NCBI GenBank assembly: GCA_964621225.1
Contig: CAZULK010000013.1
Span: 1-33,377 of the forward strand
DNA length: 33,377 nucleotides
DNA from: CAYNUJ01 sp964621225
Lineage (GTDB): Bacteria > Bacteroidota > Ignavibacteria > Ignavibacteriales > Melioribacteraceae
Direction of reading: 5' to 3'
Both the position numbers and the translations under genes were made by a program. The notes beneath the pieces are model-generated. The model was not told the DNA's origin. It worked only from the letters and a program-made list of their open reading frames with translations, and did not search any database. Position 1 is the stretch's first letter; each line of letters starts with the position of its first letter. Positions 25,468 through 33,377 of this stretch are shown here, in pieces.

Positions 25468-25683
25468 ATGATAGATAAAGAATTATTGGACATGCTTTGT
25501 TGCCCGGAAACAAAGGCCGATTTGGTCCTCGATGGAAATTATTTGGTTTCCACCGATAAAGAAACAAGACGGCGATACAGAATTGAAGATGATATTCCTA
25601 TAATGCTAATCGAAGAAAGCGAAACCCTTGACTATGACACATGGAAAGAAATCATGGAAAAACATGGCAAGAAGGTAGATTGA
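25468..25683 (+). CDS. Trm112-like small protein (UPF0434/YcaR family)
   Basis: A 71-residue protein of the Trm112/YcaR fold. The N-terminus LLDMLCCPETKADL and the later DDIPIMLIEESETL match the family's LLxxxxCPxxKxxL and DGIPxML motifs. Only the first Cys pair remains (C11/C12), and the second CxxC near residue 14 and the one around residues 27-30 are missing, so a full zinc site cannot form. Many bacterial family members show this same loss. Such proteins often work as small partners of methyltransferases or other enzymes, but no partner is shown here. GGAG at about 25459 lies upstream, the padR gene ends 38 bases before it, and the flavoprotein gene starts 20 bases after it. Confidence 0.85.
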   Translation: MIDKELLDMLCCPETKADLVLDGNYLVSTDKETRRRYRIEDDIPIMLIEESETLDYDTWKEIMEKHGKKVD

Positions 25684-25703
25684 TTCGCCGGCATGGAAGT
25701 TAA

Positions 25704-27170
25704 ATGATTATCAAAACATCCAAAGATGAATTTTCAAACTATGTTTCCGATGCAGCTAATTTTAGGGGGGATTGCGATTTACTGGTTATTCCGGAAAACA
25801 AATCCGAGCTGATTGATTTTATTAAAAAATCCAACAATGAAAAAAAACCTGTTACAATTCGGGGTGGCGGCACCGGATTGACGGGCGCAGGAGTTCCTTC
25901 CCGCGGAACGGTTGTTTCCACGGAAAAATTAATTAAGATAATCGATATTGACGAGAATGAAAAAACCGTTACGCTTGAACCGGGAGTTGTACTTAACGAC
26001 TTGCAGGATGTATTGAAAAAAAGGGGATTCTTTTATCCACCCGATCCAACGGAAACCAGCTGTTTTATTGGAGGCACAATTGTAAACAACTCCTCCGGAG
26101 CTAAATCCTTTAAATACGGACCTACAAGAAATTTTGTTGAAGAATTAGAAGTAATTTTACCTACGGGAGAAGTTTTAAACCTGAAAAGAGGTTCCGTTTT
26201 TGCAGAAAATTACCAAGTCCGTTTTTTTACGGATAACGGAAGGGAAATAAGGTTGGACTTGCCCAAATACAATATGCCAAACACAAAAAATGCCGCAGGT
26301 TATTATACTAAGCCGGACATGGATTTAATTGACCTCTTCATCGGCAGCGAAGGTACTTTGGGCATAGTGTCGCAAGCAAAACTAAAAATTAACCGACTTC
26401 CGTCCAATCTGCTTTCGGCGGTAATCTTTTTCCCCTTGGAGGAAGATGCATTAAATTTTGTAGATTCGGCAAGAGACCTTTCAAGAAAGAGAGATTCGAT
26501 AATTAATGCATTGGGAATAGAGTTTTTTAATTCCGATGCATTGAATTTTTTACGGACCGACTTTCAAAACATTCCCGCTTCTTCATGCGCCGTTTGGATT
26601 GAACAGGAAATTGAAGAAGACGAAGAAAGAATATTGGATGCTTGGCTGGGTATAATAGAAAAACATAACGGCGACTTGAACACATCCTGGATTGCAACAG
26701 ACCCCAAAGACAGAATGAGATTTGTTGATTTTAGGCATTCAATCTCCTACAAAATAAGCGAATACGTTGCATTCAAAAATATTATGAAAGTTGGAACCGA
26801 CACCGCTGTTCCCGTATCAAAATTCAGAGATTATTATTATCGTTCAAAAAAGTTAGTCGAAGAAAGTAATATTAAGTTTGTGATTTACGGTCATTTCGGT
26901 GATTGCCACATGCACTTAAATATGCTTCCGGAAAACGAAGGGGAATTTAACAAAGCAAGAAAAATTTATTCCGGGCTTTGTTTGAATGCGGTAAAATCGG
27001 GAGGGACGGTTTCAGCCGAACACGGAATAGGAAAATTGAAAAGGGAATATTTGCTTATGATGTATGGTGAAGAGGGAATTAAGGAAATGGCAAAAGTAAA
27101 AAAAATATTGGACCCCAATCTCATTTTGAATATTGGGAACATAATCGATGAAAAATACTTAAAGGATTGA
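25704..27170 (+). CDS. FAD-linked oxidase, glycolate/D-lactate oxidase GlcD type
   Basis: A 488-residue flavoprotein of the GlcD/D-lactate dehydrogenase type. The FAD-binding PP-loop RGGGTGLTGAGV is at 53-64, PPDPTE at 112-117 and GGTIVNNSSGA at 123-133, with the flavin-family GSEGTLGIV near 213. The C-terminal FAD-oxidase domain holds GHFGDCHMH (396-404), which supplies the metal or substrate histidines, and SAEHGIGKLK (437-446). There is no fused iron-sulfur domain, so it matches the single-domain GlcD or D-lactate dehydrogenase form, not the longer FAD/Fe-S fusions. It oxidises a 2-hydroxyacid such as D-lactate or glycolate. Which one cannot be told from the sequence. It lies 20 bases after the Trm112-like gene. 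The stop overlaps the next gene's start by one base. No glcE/glcF genes are nearby. Confidence 0.92.
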   Translation: MIIKTSKDEFSNYVSDAANFRGDCDLLVIPENKSELIDFIKKSNNEKKPVTIRGGGTGLTGAGVPSRGTVVSTEKLIKIIDIDENEKTVTLEPGVVLNDLQDVLKKRGFFYPPDPTETSCFIGGTIVNNSSGAKSFKYGPTRNFVEELEVILPTGEVLNLKRGSVFAENYQVRFFTDNGREIRLDLPKYNMPNTKNAAGYYTKPDMDLIDLFIGSEGTLGIVSQAKLKINRLPSNLLSAVIFFPLEEDALNFVDSARDLSRKRDSIINALGIEFFNSDALNFLRTDFQNIPASSCAVWIEQEIEEDEERILDAWLGIIEKHNGDLNTSWIATDPKDRMRFVDFRHSISYKISEYVAFKNIMKVGTDTAVPVSKFRDYYYRSKKLVEESNIKFVIYGHFGDCHMHLNMLPENEGEFNKARKIYSGLCLNAVKSGGTVSAEHGIGKLKREYLLMMYGEEGIKEMAKVKKILDPNLILNIGNIIDEKYLKD

Positions 27171-29005
27171 TGAGAAAATTTATTTACATATTATTTATCT
27201 TGCTTTATTCGGTTTCCTATGCGCAAAACAATAAATTCACTGAAAACAAGTACAATCTGGCAAACGCATATATTAAAGCCAATCAACTGGACAAAGCCAT
27301 TGAAATACTTGAGGGATTAAACACAACTCAAAAATGGAATTATAAATATTTTTCCGCCCTCAATAATGTTTACTTAAAAAAGAAAGATTACGCTGCGTCA
27401 ATTAAACTGATTACCGAAAGATTAAACAGAACTCCCAACGACATTAATCTTTATTCATTGCTTGGAAAAACCCATTATACATCCGGCAATTACAAACAAG
27501 CATTCGAAACATGGAACGATGCACTGAGTAGACTTCCCGACAATCCGGTTAATTACAGAATTATTGCAAATGCCGCAATTGAAATGAGAGCATTCGATTA
27601 CGCAATCGAAGTGATTAAGAGAGCTCAATCCAAATATCCTTCTACTGGTTTATTTATTTACGACTTGGCAAATCTTTATACCGTAACGATGAAATATGAT
27701 AAAGCGGTGGAAGAGTATTGCAACATTTTACTGAAACAGCCGAATCAATTGCCGATGGTTAAGAATAGGTTGAGCCAAATTATTACAAACCATGGCGCAA
27801 CACAAACCACAATTGATGTGCTGAATAAGTTTTATGAAAAGACCGGAGAGATAAGTTTTTTGCAACTACTCTCTTTTGTTTATATTCAAAATGACGATTT
27901 TGAACACGCCTTCGAAATAAATAAAAAACTCGACGAAGATTCCGGAACCGGGAACTATCTTTATTCCTTTGCGCAAACGGCTTATGCCGAAAATAAAATT
28001 GCTCCGGCTCAAAAAGCATATCAGTTTCTGCTCGATAATTTTGACTCCTCCCCTTTGTTGCCCAAGATTAAACTGGGATATGCAAAAACAACCGAAAGAA
28101 AACTCATTCTTCAATCAGCGGATTCTTCATCCGCTTGGAAACCGGTAAAACCGAAATTAAACTACGACAAAACCGCATTCGGGAACTTGGTTGATAGTTA
28201 TAAGGACTTGCTGAATTATTTCAAAGACCCGAACAGAAGGGCAGAAATTTATTTTCGCATCGGGAAGATTTACAAAGATTATATCGAAAACAGAGATTCG
28301 GCGTCATTCTATTTCATAAAATGTTTTAAGGATTTTCCTCTTTCGGAATATGCTTTCGAATGTAAATACGAGTTGGCGGAAATATTCATTCAAAACAACG
28401 AAGAAGAAAAAGCGGCGAAGGAATTAAAGGGCATTTTAAAATCGCCAAGAACAAAAAAGAAATTAAAAAGTAAAAGCCAATTTTTGTTCAGCAAATTAAA
28501 TTACTGGAAAGGGAATTACGACAATGCCTTGAAGGGACTGGCGGAAATATCGAAAGATTTAAGCGACGATAACGCAAACGATGCAATTCAACTTTCGTTG
28601 TTGATTACAACTTTACGAAGCGATTCTTTGACACTTCTTTCATTTGCTAAGGCAGACAAGGAAATATTTGTTAAAAATTACCAAGGGGCCCTCTCCACCT
28701 TATCCGCTTTGGCGATGAACGAGAACCTGATGATTTGGAATTCGTTTGCGCAATTCAAATCGGCAGAAATTTATATCGCACTCCACAATTTGAGAAAGGC
28801 GGAGGAAATACTCATAAAACTCGCCAACGACGAAAAACCTTCCTTAGTTAAAGATAAATCGTTATTTTTGCTAGGTGAAATTTATAATTTTGGGTTGAAA
28901 GATATCCCAAAGGCTATTGAGCAGTATCAAAAATTGTTGGAAAAATTCCCCAATTCTCTTTTTCTGGATAAAGCTCGTGAGTATTTAAATAGTTTACAAT
29001 CTTAA
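27170..29005 (+). CDS. Exported tetratricopeptide-repeat protein
   Basis: A 611-residue protein with a signal peptide of about 18 residues (FIYILFILLYSVSYAQ) and TPR helices from about residue 25 to the end. Good repeats include YNLANAYIKANQLDKAIEIL, LYSLLGKTHYTSGNYKQAFE, and, near the C-terminus, AIEQYQKLLEKFPNSLFLDKA, which is like the YbgF/BamD-type TPR. It is likely to sit in the periplasm or on the membrane and act as a scaffold for other proteins. Its role is unknown. I chose the ATG at 27170, which overlaps the previous stop (TGATG). An in-frame TTG one codon upstream at 27167 is less likely. clpX starts 9 bases after the stop. Membership in this operon hints at a stress or envelope link, but nothing proves it. 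Confidence 0.83.
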   Translation: MRKFIYILFILLYSVSYAQNNKFTENKYNLANAYIKANQLDKAIEILEGLNTTQKWNYKYFSALNNVYLKKKDYAASIKLITERLNRTPNDINLYSLLGKTHYTSGNYKQAFETWNDALSRLPDNPVNYRIIANAAIEMRAFDYAIEVIKRAQSKYPSTGLFIYDLANLYTVTMKYDKAVEEYCNILLKQPNQLPMVKNRLSQIITNHGATQTTIDVLNKFYEKTGEISFLQLLSFVYIQNDDFEHAFEINKKLDEDSGTGNYLYSFAQTAYAENKIAPAQKAYQFLLDNFDSSPLLPKIKLGYAKTTERKLILQSADSSSAWKPVKPKLNYDKTAFGNLVDSYKDLLNYFKDPNRRAEIYFRIGKIYKDYIENRDSASFYFIKCFKDFPLSEYAFECKYELAEIFIQNNEEEKAAKELKGILKSPRTKKKLKSKSQFLFSKLNYWKGNYDNALKGLAEISKDLSDDNANDAIQLSLLITTLRSDSLTLLSFAKADKEIFVKNYQGALSTLSALAMNENLMIWNSFAQFKSAEIYIALHNLRKAEEILIKLANDEKPSLVKDKSLFLLGEIYNFGLKDIPKAIEQYQKLLEKFPNSLFLDKAREYLNSLQS

Positions 29006-29014
29006 AGGATAAAA

Positions 29015-30262
29015 ATGAACGACAGACACGATGACAATGTAACTTGTTCCTTTTGCGGAAGGAAAGGCGACGAAGTAACTTCCATGGTTGCGGGACCCGA
29101 TGTATACATCTGTGACAATTGTATAAAAACAAGTTTTGATATTTTAAAGCATAACCTTGCAGCTTATAATAAAAAAGAACATCGTCCCGACGGATTAACT
29201 CCGACTGCGATAAAAGAAGCCCTGGATCAACACGTTATCGGACAGGAAAATGCCAAAAGAGTTCTTTCGGTAGCTGTTTACAACCATTATAAAAGAGTTA
29301 ATTCCTCGAATTCATTTTTTGAAATGGATGATGTGGAAATAGAGAAATCCAACATTTTGCTTATCGGTTCCACCGGTGTTGGAAAGACGCTCATTGCCCA
29401 GACTTTGGCAAAAATTTTAGACGTTCCTTTTGCTATTGCAGATGCAACCACCTTAACCGAAGCAGGTTATGTTGGAGACGACGTCGAGACTGTTTTGGTG
29501 CGCTTGCTTCAAGCAGCCGATTATAATTTGGAAAGGGCACAGCGAGGAATAGTATATATTGACGAAATTGATAAAATAGCACGCAAAAGCGAAAGCACTT
29601 CCATTACAAGGGACGTTTCGGGAGAAGGCGTTCAACAAGCATTGTTGAAAATTCTGGAAGGAACCGTTGCCGGTGTTCCCCCAAGAGGCGGAAGAAAACA
29701 TCCGGAACAAGCATTAATCAACGTTGACACCAAAAACATTCTCTTCATTTGCGGCGGAGCTTTCGACGGAATAGAGCCGATAATAGCCAAAAGAAACAAT
29801 CAGAACGTAATCGGTTTTGGCAACGAAGCTAAGAAAACCGTCAAAGAAACAGATGAAATAATGCAACTGGTTCAACCGGAAGATTTGGTAAAATATGGAT
29901 TGATTCCCGAGTTGGTCGGAAGAATTCCGATTGTTGCCCCGCTTCATCACTTAAACGAAGAAGCTTTGAAAAGCATTTTGACCGAACCCAAGAATGCAAT
30001 TATCAAACAGTTCAAAAAATTGTTTATGATGGAAGGCGTTGAACTGGAATTCGATCCTTTGGCATTGGACGCAATAGTTAAAAAAGCCATGGAAAGAAAA
30101 ACCGGTGCAAGAGCCCTCCGTTCTATAGTTGAAGGCATTCTGCTCGACGTGATGTATGAATTGCCCGAACTGGAAAATGTGGATAAGTGCTTGATAACAA
30201 AAGATACTGTGGAAAAGGGTGCACGACCGATATTTATTGAATCGGATCGAAAATCCGCATAA
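29015..30262 (+). CDS. clpX: ClpX, ATPase subunit of the ClpXP protease
   Basis: ClpX unfolds substrates and feeds them to ClpP. The N-terminal zinc-binding domain has C11, C14, C33 and C36. The AAA+ core has Walker A GSTGVGKT (118-125), the pore loop GYVGDD (151-156), Walker B with DEID (183-186) and the RKH loop at 227-229. The NVIGFG stretch near 265 is the IGF loop that contacts ClpP. The 415-residue length is typical. AAAGGA precedes the ATG. In many bacteria clpP lies directly upstream of clpX. Here clpX follows a TPR gene and a GlcD-type gene instead, and no clpP is in the window, so ClpP must be elsewhere. The gene ends in a clear hairpin terminator. Identification is very secure. Confidence 0.97.
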   Translation: MNDRHDDNVTCSFCGRKGDEVTSMVAGPDVYICDNCIKTSFDILKHNLAAYNKKEHRPDGLTPTAIKEALDQHVIGQENAKRVLSVAVYNHYKRVNSSNSFFEMDDVEIEKSNILLIGSTGVGKTLIAQTLAKILDVPFAIADATTLTEAGYVGDDVETVLVRLLQAADYNLERAQRGIVYIDEIDKIARKSESTSITRDVSGEGVQQALLKILEGTVAGVPPRGGRKHPEQALINVDTKNILFICGGAFDGIEPIIAKRNNQNVIGFGNEAKKTVKETDEIMQLVQPEDLVKYGLIPELVGRIPIVAPLHHLNEEALKSILTEPKNAIIKQFKKLFMMEGVELEFDPLALDAIVKKAMERKTGARALRSIVEGILLDVMYELPELENVDKCLITKDTVEKGARPIFIESDRKSA

Positions 30263-30287
30263 ATTTTAATTAAATCCAAACATTTTT

Positions 30288-30311
30288 AAACCCGCTTTTT
30301 GGCGGGTTTTT
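30288..30311 (+). terminator. Rho-independent terminator after clpX
   Basis: An 8-bp stem, AAACCCGC (30288-30295) and GCGGGTTT (30302-30309), encloses a 6-base loop, with a T-run at 30307-30311. It lies 25 bases after the clpX stop and separates it from dnaG. Confidence 0.87.
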
Positions 30312-30368
30312 CTATTTATTTAATTAATTTCATAAATCACTTTTTAGTGGTCAAAATTATTTTTATGA

Positions 30369-30398
30369 TTGAGTCTTAAAATAATTTTTCTTTATTAT
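30369..30398 (+). promoter_or_regulatory. Likely promoter for dnaG with a very short leader
   Basis: TTGAGT (30369-30374) and TATTAT (30393-30398), 18 bases apart, form a good sigma-70-type promoter, with the start expected about 30404-30406. The ATG is at 30412 and no Shine-Dalgarno site lies between, so the mRNA would have a leader of only a few bases. Confidence 0.5.
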
Positions 30399-30411
30399 AT
30401 TAGAAAACCAA

Positions 30412-32286
30412 ATGCGAATATCCCAAGATAAAATACAGGAAATAAAGAATGCCGTCAGCATTGTTGACGTAATTTCGGGATATGTTCAATTAAAAAAAAC
30501 GGGGAACAACTACAAGGGACTTTGCCCTTTTCATCAGGAAAAGACACCTTCTTTTGTGGTGAGCGAGGAAAAACAAATATTCCATTGTTTCGGCTGCCAC
30601 GAAGGGGGAACGGTTTTTCAATTTTTAATGGGCATTAAAAAAATCTCCTTTCCCGAAGCAGTTAAGGAAGTTGCCGAATACGCCGGAATAACCATTCAAT
30701 ACGAAGAAGGTTACGATCCATCGGTAAAGGACGAAATGGAAATCCTTTACGAAATCAACGTATTGGCGGCAAAGTTCTTTGCGGAAAAATTATATCAAAG
30801 CATTGAGGGACAATCCGCAAGGGATTATCTGGAAGAAAGAAAAATAAAACTCCAAACTCAAAGGAATTTCGGATTGGGTTACGCACCCGATAGTTGGTCT
30901 GCCCTTAAAAATTATTTGGAAGAACAAAAAGTCGATCTTGATAAAGCCGGTGAATTGGGCTTATTAGACAAAAAAGAACAGGGAACATATTACGACAAAT
31001 TCCGGGATAGGATAATTTACCCGATATTCTCAACCAACGGTAGAGTTATTGCATTCGGTGGGCGAATATTAAATCCCAACGTAAAAGGTGCAAAATATCT
31101 GAATTCACCCGAATCGAAGCTTTACTCCAAAAGAAAGGTTCTTTACGGTCTTTATCAATCCAAAGAAGAAATAAGAAAACTTGACAAAGCAATTCTGGTT
31201 GAAGGGTACATGGATGTGATTGCCCTTTTCCAAGCGGGAGTTAAAAACGTTGTTGCATCCAGTGGAACTGCCCTTACCGATGATCAAGTAAAACTCTTGA
31301 GCAGGTTTACCAAAAACATAGTTGTTTTGTTCGATGCCGACACTGCCGGACAAAATGCCGCTCTGCGAAGTATAGAAATACTGCTTAAAAACAATTTTGA
31401 AATCCAAGTTTTAACTTTACCGGAAGGCGAAGATCCCGATTCATTCATACAAAAGTTCGGGAAAGACGAGTTCGAAGAAAGAATGAAACGGGCAGATAAT
31501 TTCCTTGAATATCAGATGAAAGAATTCGGCAGAAGAGGACTGCTTGATGATCCGGCCAGCCAAACAGAATCCGTTCGTGCATTGGTAAGAAATATTGCCT
31601 TCATCGAAGACGAACTGAAGAGGGAATTACACATACGCAATATTGCTAAAAAGTTTAATTTAAGAGAAAAACTTCTTGAATCGGAATTAGATAAATTCCT
31701 TTCGGAAAATGCAAAGAAAAAATCCTTTGCCGCCGAAAGGGAAGCCCGCACAATGCAAAAGCCGGAAGCTCTGCCTCAAACGAATGATGAATTCAAAATA
31801 TACAAGAATGGTTTGGGGAAAAAGTTTGAAAGGGAAGTGATAGAGTTGCTTTTTGAGGGGAATGAAGAAATAATCGGATATATATTCGACCACATTCAAC
31901 CCGATGAATTTATTGACGACAACTACCGGTTGATTGCAACAAAAGTTTACGAATTGTACAGAAAGGATATCATTCAACCTTCCGATTTGATTGATGCATT
32001 GGAAGATGAAAGCTTGAAAGATTTTGTCCGCTCCATTACCCTTTCGGAAGAGGTAATCAGCAAAAAATGGGATGAACTTAATCCCGACGGCGGAATTAAA
32101 AAGGATATAATGAAATATACAATAGACCTTGTTAAACGTTACCGCATAGCAAGAATAGACGAGCTTATAAAAGAAACAAATTTAAAATTGGCAAACGCTA
32201 ACGAGGAAGAAGTAATTGAACTTTTGGATTATATTAGGGAACTTCAATCCGAAAAAAAATTAATTAACGAAGCAGAAGAGTTGTAA
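30412..32286 (+). CDS. dnaG: DNA primase DnaG
   Basis: DnaG makes RNA primers for lagging-strand synthesis. The N-terminal CHC2 zinc domain has C38, H41, C59 and C62 (CPFH and HCFGC). The TOPRIM domain lies at about 258-340 with E264 in VEGYMD and D308/D310 in FDADTAG. The C-terminal helical domain (about 440-620) would bind DnaB. The 624-residue length is normal. The MRISQDKIQEI N-terminus aligns with other DnaG starts, so the ATG is right even without a Shine-Dalgarno site. In many bacteria dnaG sits in the rpsU-dnaG-rpoD unit. Here it is followed at once by a GH13 gene and preceded by clpX, so that unit is broken up. Identification is very secure. Confidence 0.97.
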   Translation: MRISQDKIQEIKNAVSIVDVISGYVQLKKTGNNYKGLCPFHQEKTPSFVVSEEKQIFHCFGCHEGGTVFQFLMGIKKISFPEAVKEVAEYAGITIQYEEGYDPSVKDEMEILYEINVLAAKFFAEKLYQSIEGQSARDYLEERKIKLQTQRNFGLGYAPDSWSALKNYLEEQKVDLDKAGELGLLDKKEQGTYYDKFRDRIIYPIFSTNGRVIAFGGRILNPNVKGAKYLNSPESKLYSKRKVLYGLYQSKEEIRKLDKAILVEGYMDVIALFQAGVKNVVASSGTALTDDQVKLLSRFTKNIVVLFDADTAGQNAALRSIEILLKNNFEIQVLTLPEGEDPDSFIQKFGKDEFEERMKRADNFLEYQMKEFGRRGLLDDPASQTESVRALVRNIAFIEDELKRELHIRNIAKKFNLREKLLESELDKFLSENAKKKSFAAEREARTMQKPEALPQTNDEFKIYKNGLGKKFEREVIELLFEGNEEIIGYIFDHIQPDEFIDDNYRLIATKVYELYRKDIIQPSDLIDALEDESLKDFVRSITLSEEVISKKWDELNPDGGIKKDIMKYTIDLVKRYRIARIDELIKETNLKLANANEEEVIELLDYIRELQSEKKLINEAEEL

Positions 32287-32287
32287 G

Positions 32288-33377
32288 ATGATACGAAGAA
32301 ATCCCGCTATTTACGAAATAAATACAAGGGTTTGGTTAAGAAGATTCGATACCAATGACAAAAAAGCTTCGCTAAAAGATGTGCCATTCGAATATTGGCG
32401 ACAATTGAAAGAAAAGGGTATCGATGCCGTATGGTTGATGGGAATATGGAAAACGAACAAAGAAATAGTTAAAGATTATTGTTTCGAAGACGGATTAAAG
32501 AAAGAATACAGCAAAGCATTAAAGGATTGGAAGGAAGAGGATGTTATCGGTTCTCCCTTTGCAATCGATGTGTACGAAGTTGACCCCGGCATCGGGGTGC
32601 GGGATGATATTTTAAGTCTCAGGCTAAAACTTAACGACATTGGAATGAAGTTGATTTTGGATTTCGTTCCCAATCATTTCAGCATTGGCAGCAGACTCTT
32701 ACAAGAACATCCGGAAATATTTTTAAGCGCTCCGCATAAGTTTTGGGAAGAAGATTCACACACCTTTTATCACGACGAGCAAAGAGGCCTCTTTTTTGCA
32801 CACGGAAGGGATCCCTTTTTCCCGGCTTGGCAGGATACTTTACAAGTTAATTATTTTTCCGACGATGCACGCAAGTTTATGATTGAGCAATTATACAACA
32901 TCTCAATGCTTTGCGATGGTGTTCGCTGCGATATGGCAATGCTTATGTTGAATAACGTTTTTGCAAACAACTGGGGACAAGTTTTAAGTCAACAAAATTA
33001 CAACAAACCCTCAATTGAATTCTGGAAACTTGCAATAGATTATATAAGGGATTTTCGTCCCGATTTTATTTTTATTGCCGAAGCTTATTGGGATTTGGAA
33101 TACGAACTACAGCAACTTGGTTTTGATTATACTTACGATAAAAAATTGACTGACCGTTTAAAAGCCGCCAATGTAATGGAAATCCGTGCTCATTTAAATG
33201 CAGATTACAATTATCAAACTCATTCGTTGAGATTTATCGAAAACCACGACGAAGAAAGAGCATTCAATATTTTCGGTCAGAATAAATCCAAAGCTGCTGC
33301 GGTTATAATTTCCACAATTATCGGAATGCGTTTTTATTACGACGGTCAGTGGGAAGGAAAAAGAATTAAACTTCCCG
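32288..33377 (+). CDS. Alpha-amylase-family (GH13) enzyme, cut by the window edge
   Basis: The first 363 codons of a GH13 glycoside hydrolase, open to the right edge of the window. There is no signal peptide; the start MIRRNPAIYEINTRVWL is typical of cytosolic GH13 proteins. The conserved regions are DFVPNHF (region I, D125 to H130), GVRCDMAM (region II, nucleophile D215), IAEAYWD (region III, acid/base E265) and ENHDEER (region IV, D321). All three catalytic acids are present. Substrate is an alpha-glucan such as glycogen or maltodextrin; whether it hydrolyses, transfers or phosphorolyses cannot be told from this part. It starts 1 base after the dnaG stop, so the two are probably on one mRNA. 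The total length and C-terminal domains are unknown. Confidence 0.92.
   Translation, partial: MIRRNPAIYEINTRVWLRRFDTNDKKASLKDVPFEYWRQLKEKGIDAVWLMGIWKTNKEIVKDYCFEDGLKKEYSKALKDWKEEDVIGSPFAIDVYEVDPGIGVRDDILSLRLKLNDIGMKLILDFVPNHFSIGSRLLQEHPEIFLSAPHKFWEEDSHTFYHDEQRGLFFAHGRDPFFPAWQDTLQVNYFSDDARKFMIEQLYNISMLCDGVRCDMAMLMLNNVFANNWGQVLSQQNYNKPSIEFWKLAIDYIRDFRPDFIFIAEAYWDLEYELQQLGFDYTYDKKLTDRLKAANVMEIRAHLNADYNYQTHSLRFIENHDEERAFNIFGQNKSKAAAVIISTIIGMRFYYDGQWEGKRIKLP

Noticed and set aside
25468..25683. Missing cysteines in the Trm112-like protein as a sign of a broken gene.
   Set aside because: Many bacterial relatives have lost the same cysteines and the frame is intact and well placed, so it is a normal family variant.
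27167..27169. TTG start one codon upstream of the TPR gene.
   Set aside because: The ATG at 27170 gives the usual TGATG overlap and the same signal peptide, with a better distance from the AAAGGA site.
1..33377. CRISPR arrays, tRNA or rRNA genes, insertion sequences, phage genes or a known defence system.
   Set aside because: No regular spacer-repeat array, cloverleaf-like sequence, transposase or defence-type gene was seen by eye; a tRNA or Rfam scan would be needed to exclude small RNAs.

Overview
The window looks like chromosomal core DNA from an AT-rich, Gram-negative member of the FCB group, most likely an Ignavibacteria-type relative of the Bacteroidota/Chlorobi. This rests on the mix of signals rather than on a marker gene: lipoprotein and signal-peptide proteins typical of a two-membrane envelope, a BamD-like lipoprotein, a secreted metalloprotease ending in a FlgD-like/type IX-secretion-like C-terminal domain, and a homodimeric AceE-type pyruvate dehydrogenase. 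Many genes carry purine-rich Shine-Dalgarno sites, but several have none. No rRNA, tRNA, CRISPR array, insertion sequence or phage gene was seen, and no intergenic gap exceeds about 235 bases.

Layout. (1) 138-6794, plus strand: a pyruvate dehydrogenase operon (aceE, aceF with two lipoyl domains, lpd) with a zinc-ribbon methyltransferase-like gene inserted between aceE and aceF, ended by a strong hairpin. (2) 6834-11776, minus strand: a membrane glycosyltransferase (GT87-like), then a four-gene unit read tetR, metallo-beta-lactamase-fold lipoprotein, two short-chain dehydrogenases, ended by a minus-strand terminator at 8250-8280. Two matching 20-bp near-palindromes, one before tetR and one before the lipoprotein gene, are the likely TetR operators. 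(3) 11902-14406: a secreted GH3 beta-glucosidase with an inserted PA14 domain, convergent with an HxlR regulator (14430-14735) whose upstream region carries three T-rich repeats spaced exactly 18 bp. (4) 14971-22576, plus strand: a tightly packed envelope cluster of htpX, a small exported protein, bamD-like, an acyl-CoA thioesterase, an FG-GAP-like propeller protein, a metalloprotease, and ccmA/ccmB-like ABC transporter genes. Most junctions overlap. (5) recD2 on the minus strand (22610-24691). (6) 24842-30262, plus strand: padR, a Trm112-like small protein, a glycolate/lactate oxidase-type flavoprotein, an exported TPR protein and clpX, ended by a hairpin. (7) 30412 to the right edge: dnaG and a GH13 alpha-amylase-family gene that runs off the window.

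How it works together. Part 1 feeds acetyl-CoA production. The GH3 and GH13 enzymes point to use of oligosaccharides and glycogen or starch-like glucans. Parts 4 and 6 mix envelope assembly and quality control (HtpX, BamD, ClpX, TPR proteins) with redox functions. Three local transcription factors (TetR, HxlR, PadR) each have a repeat or palindrome directly upstream, which is the clearest unexplained structure in the window. I found no convincing evidence for a new defence system or mobile element. The most novel-looking items are the TetR operator pair, the HxlR phased repeats, the methyltransferase inside the pyruvate dehydrogenase operon, and the unusual start of the propeller gene.
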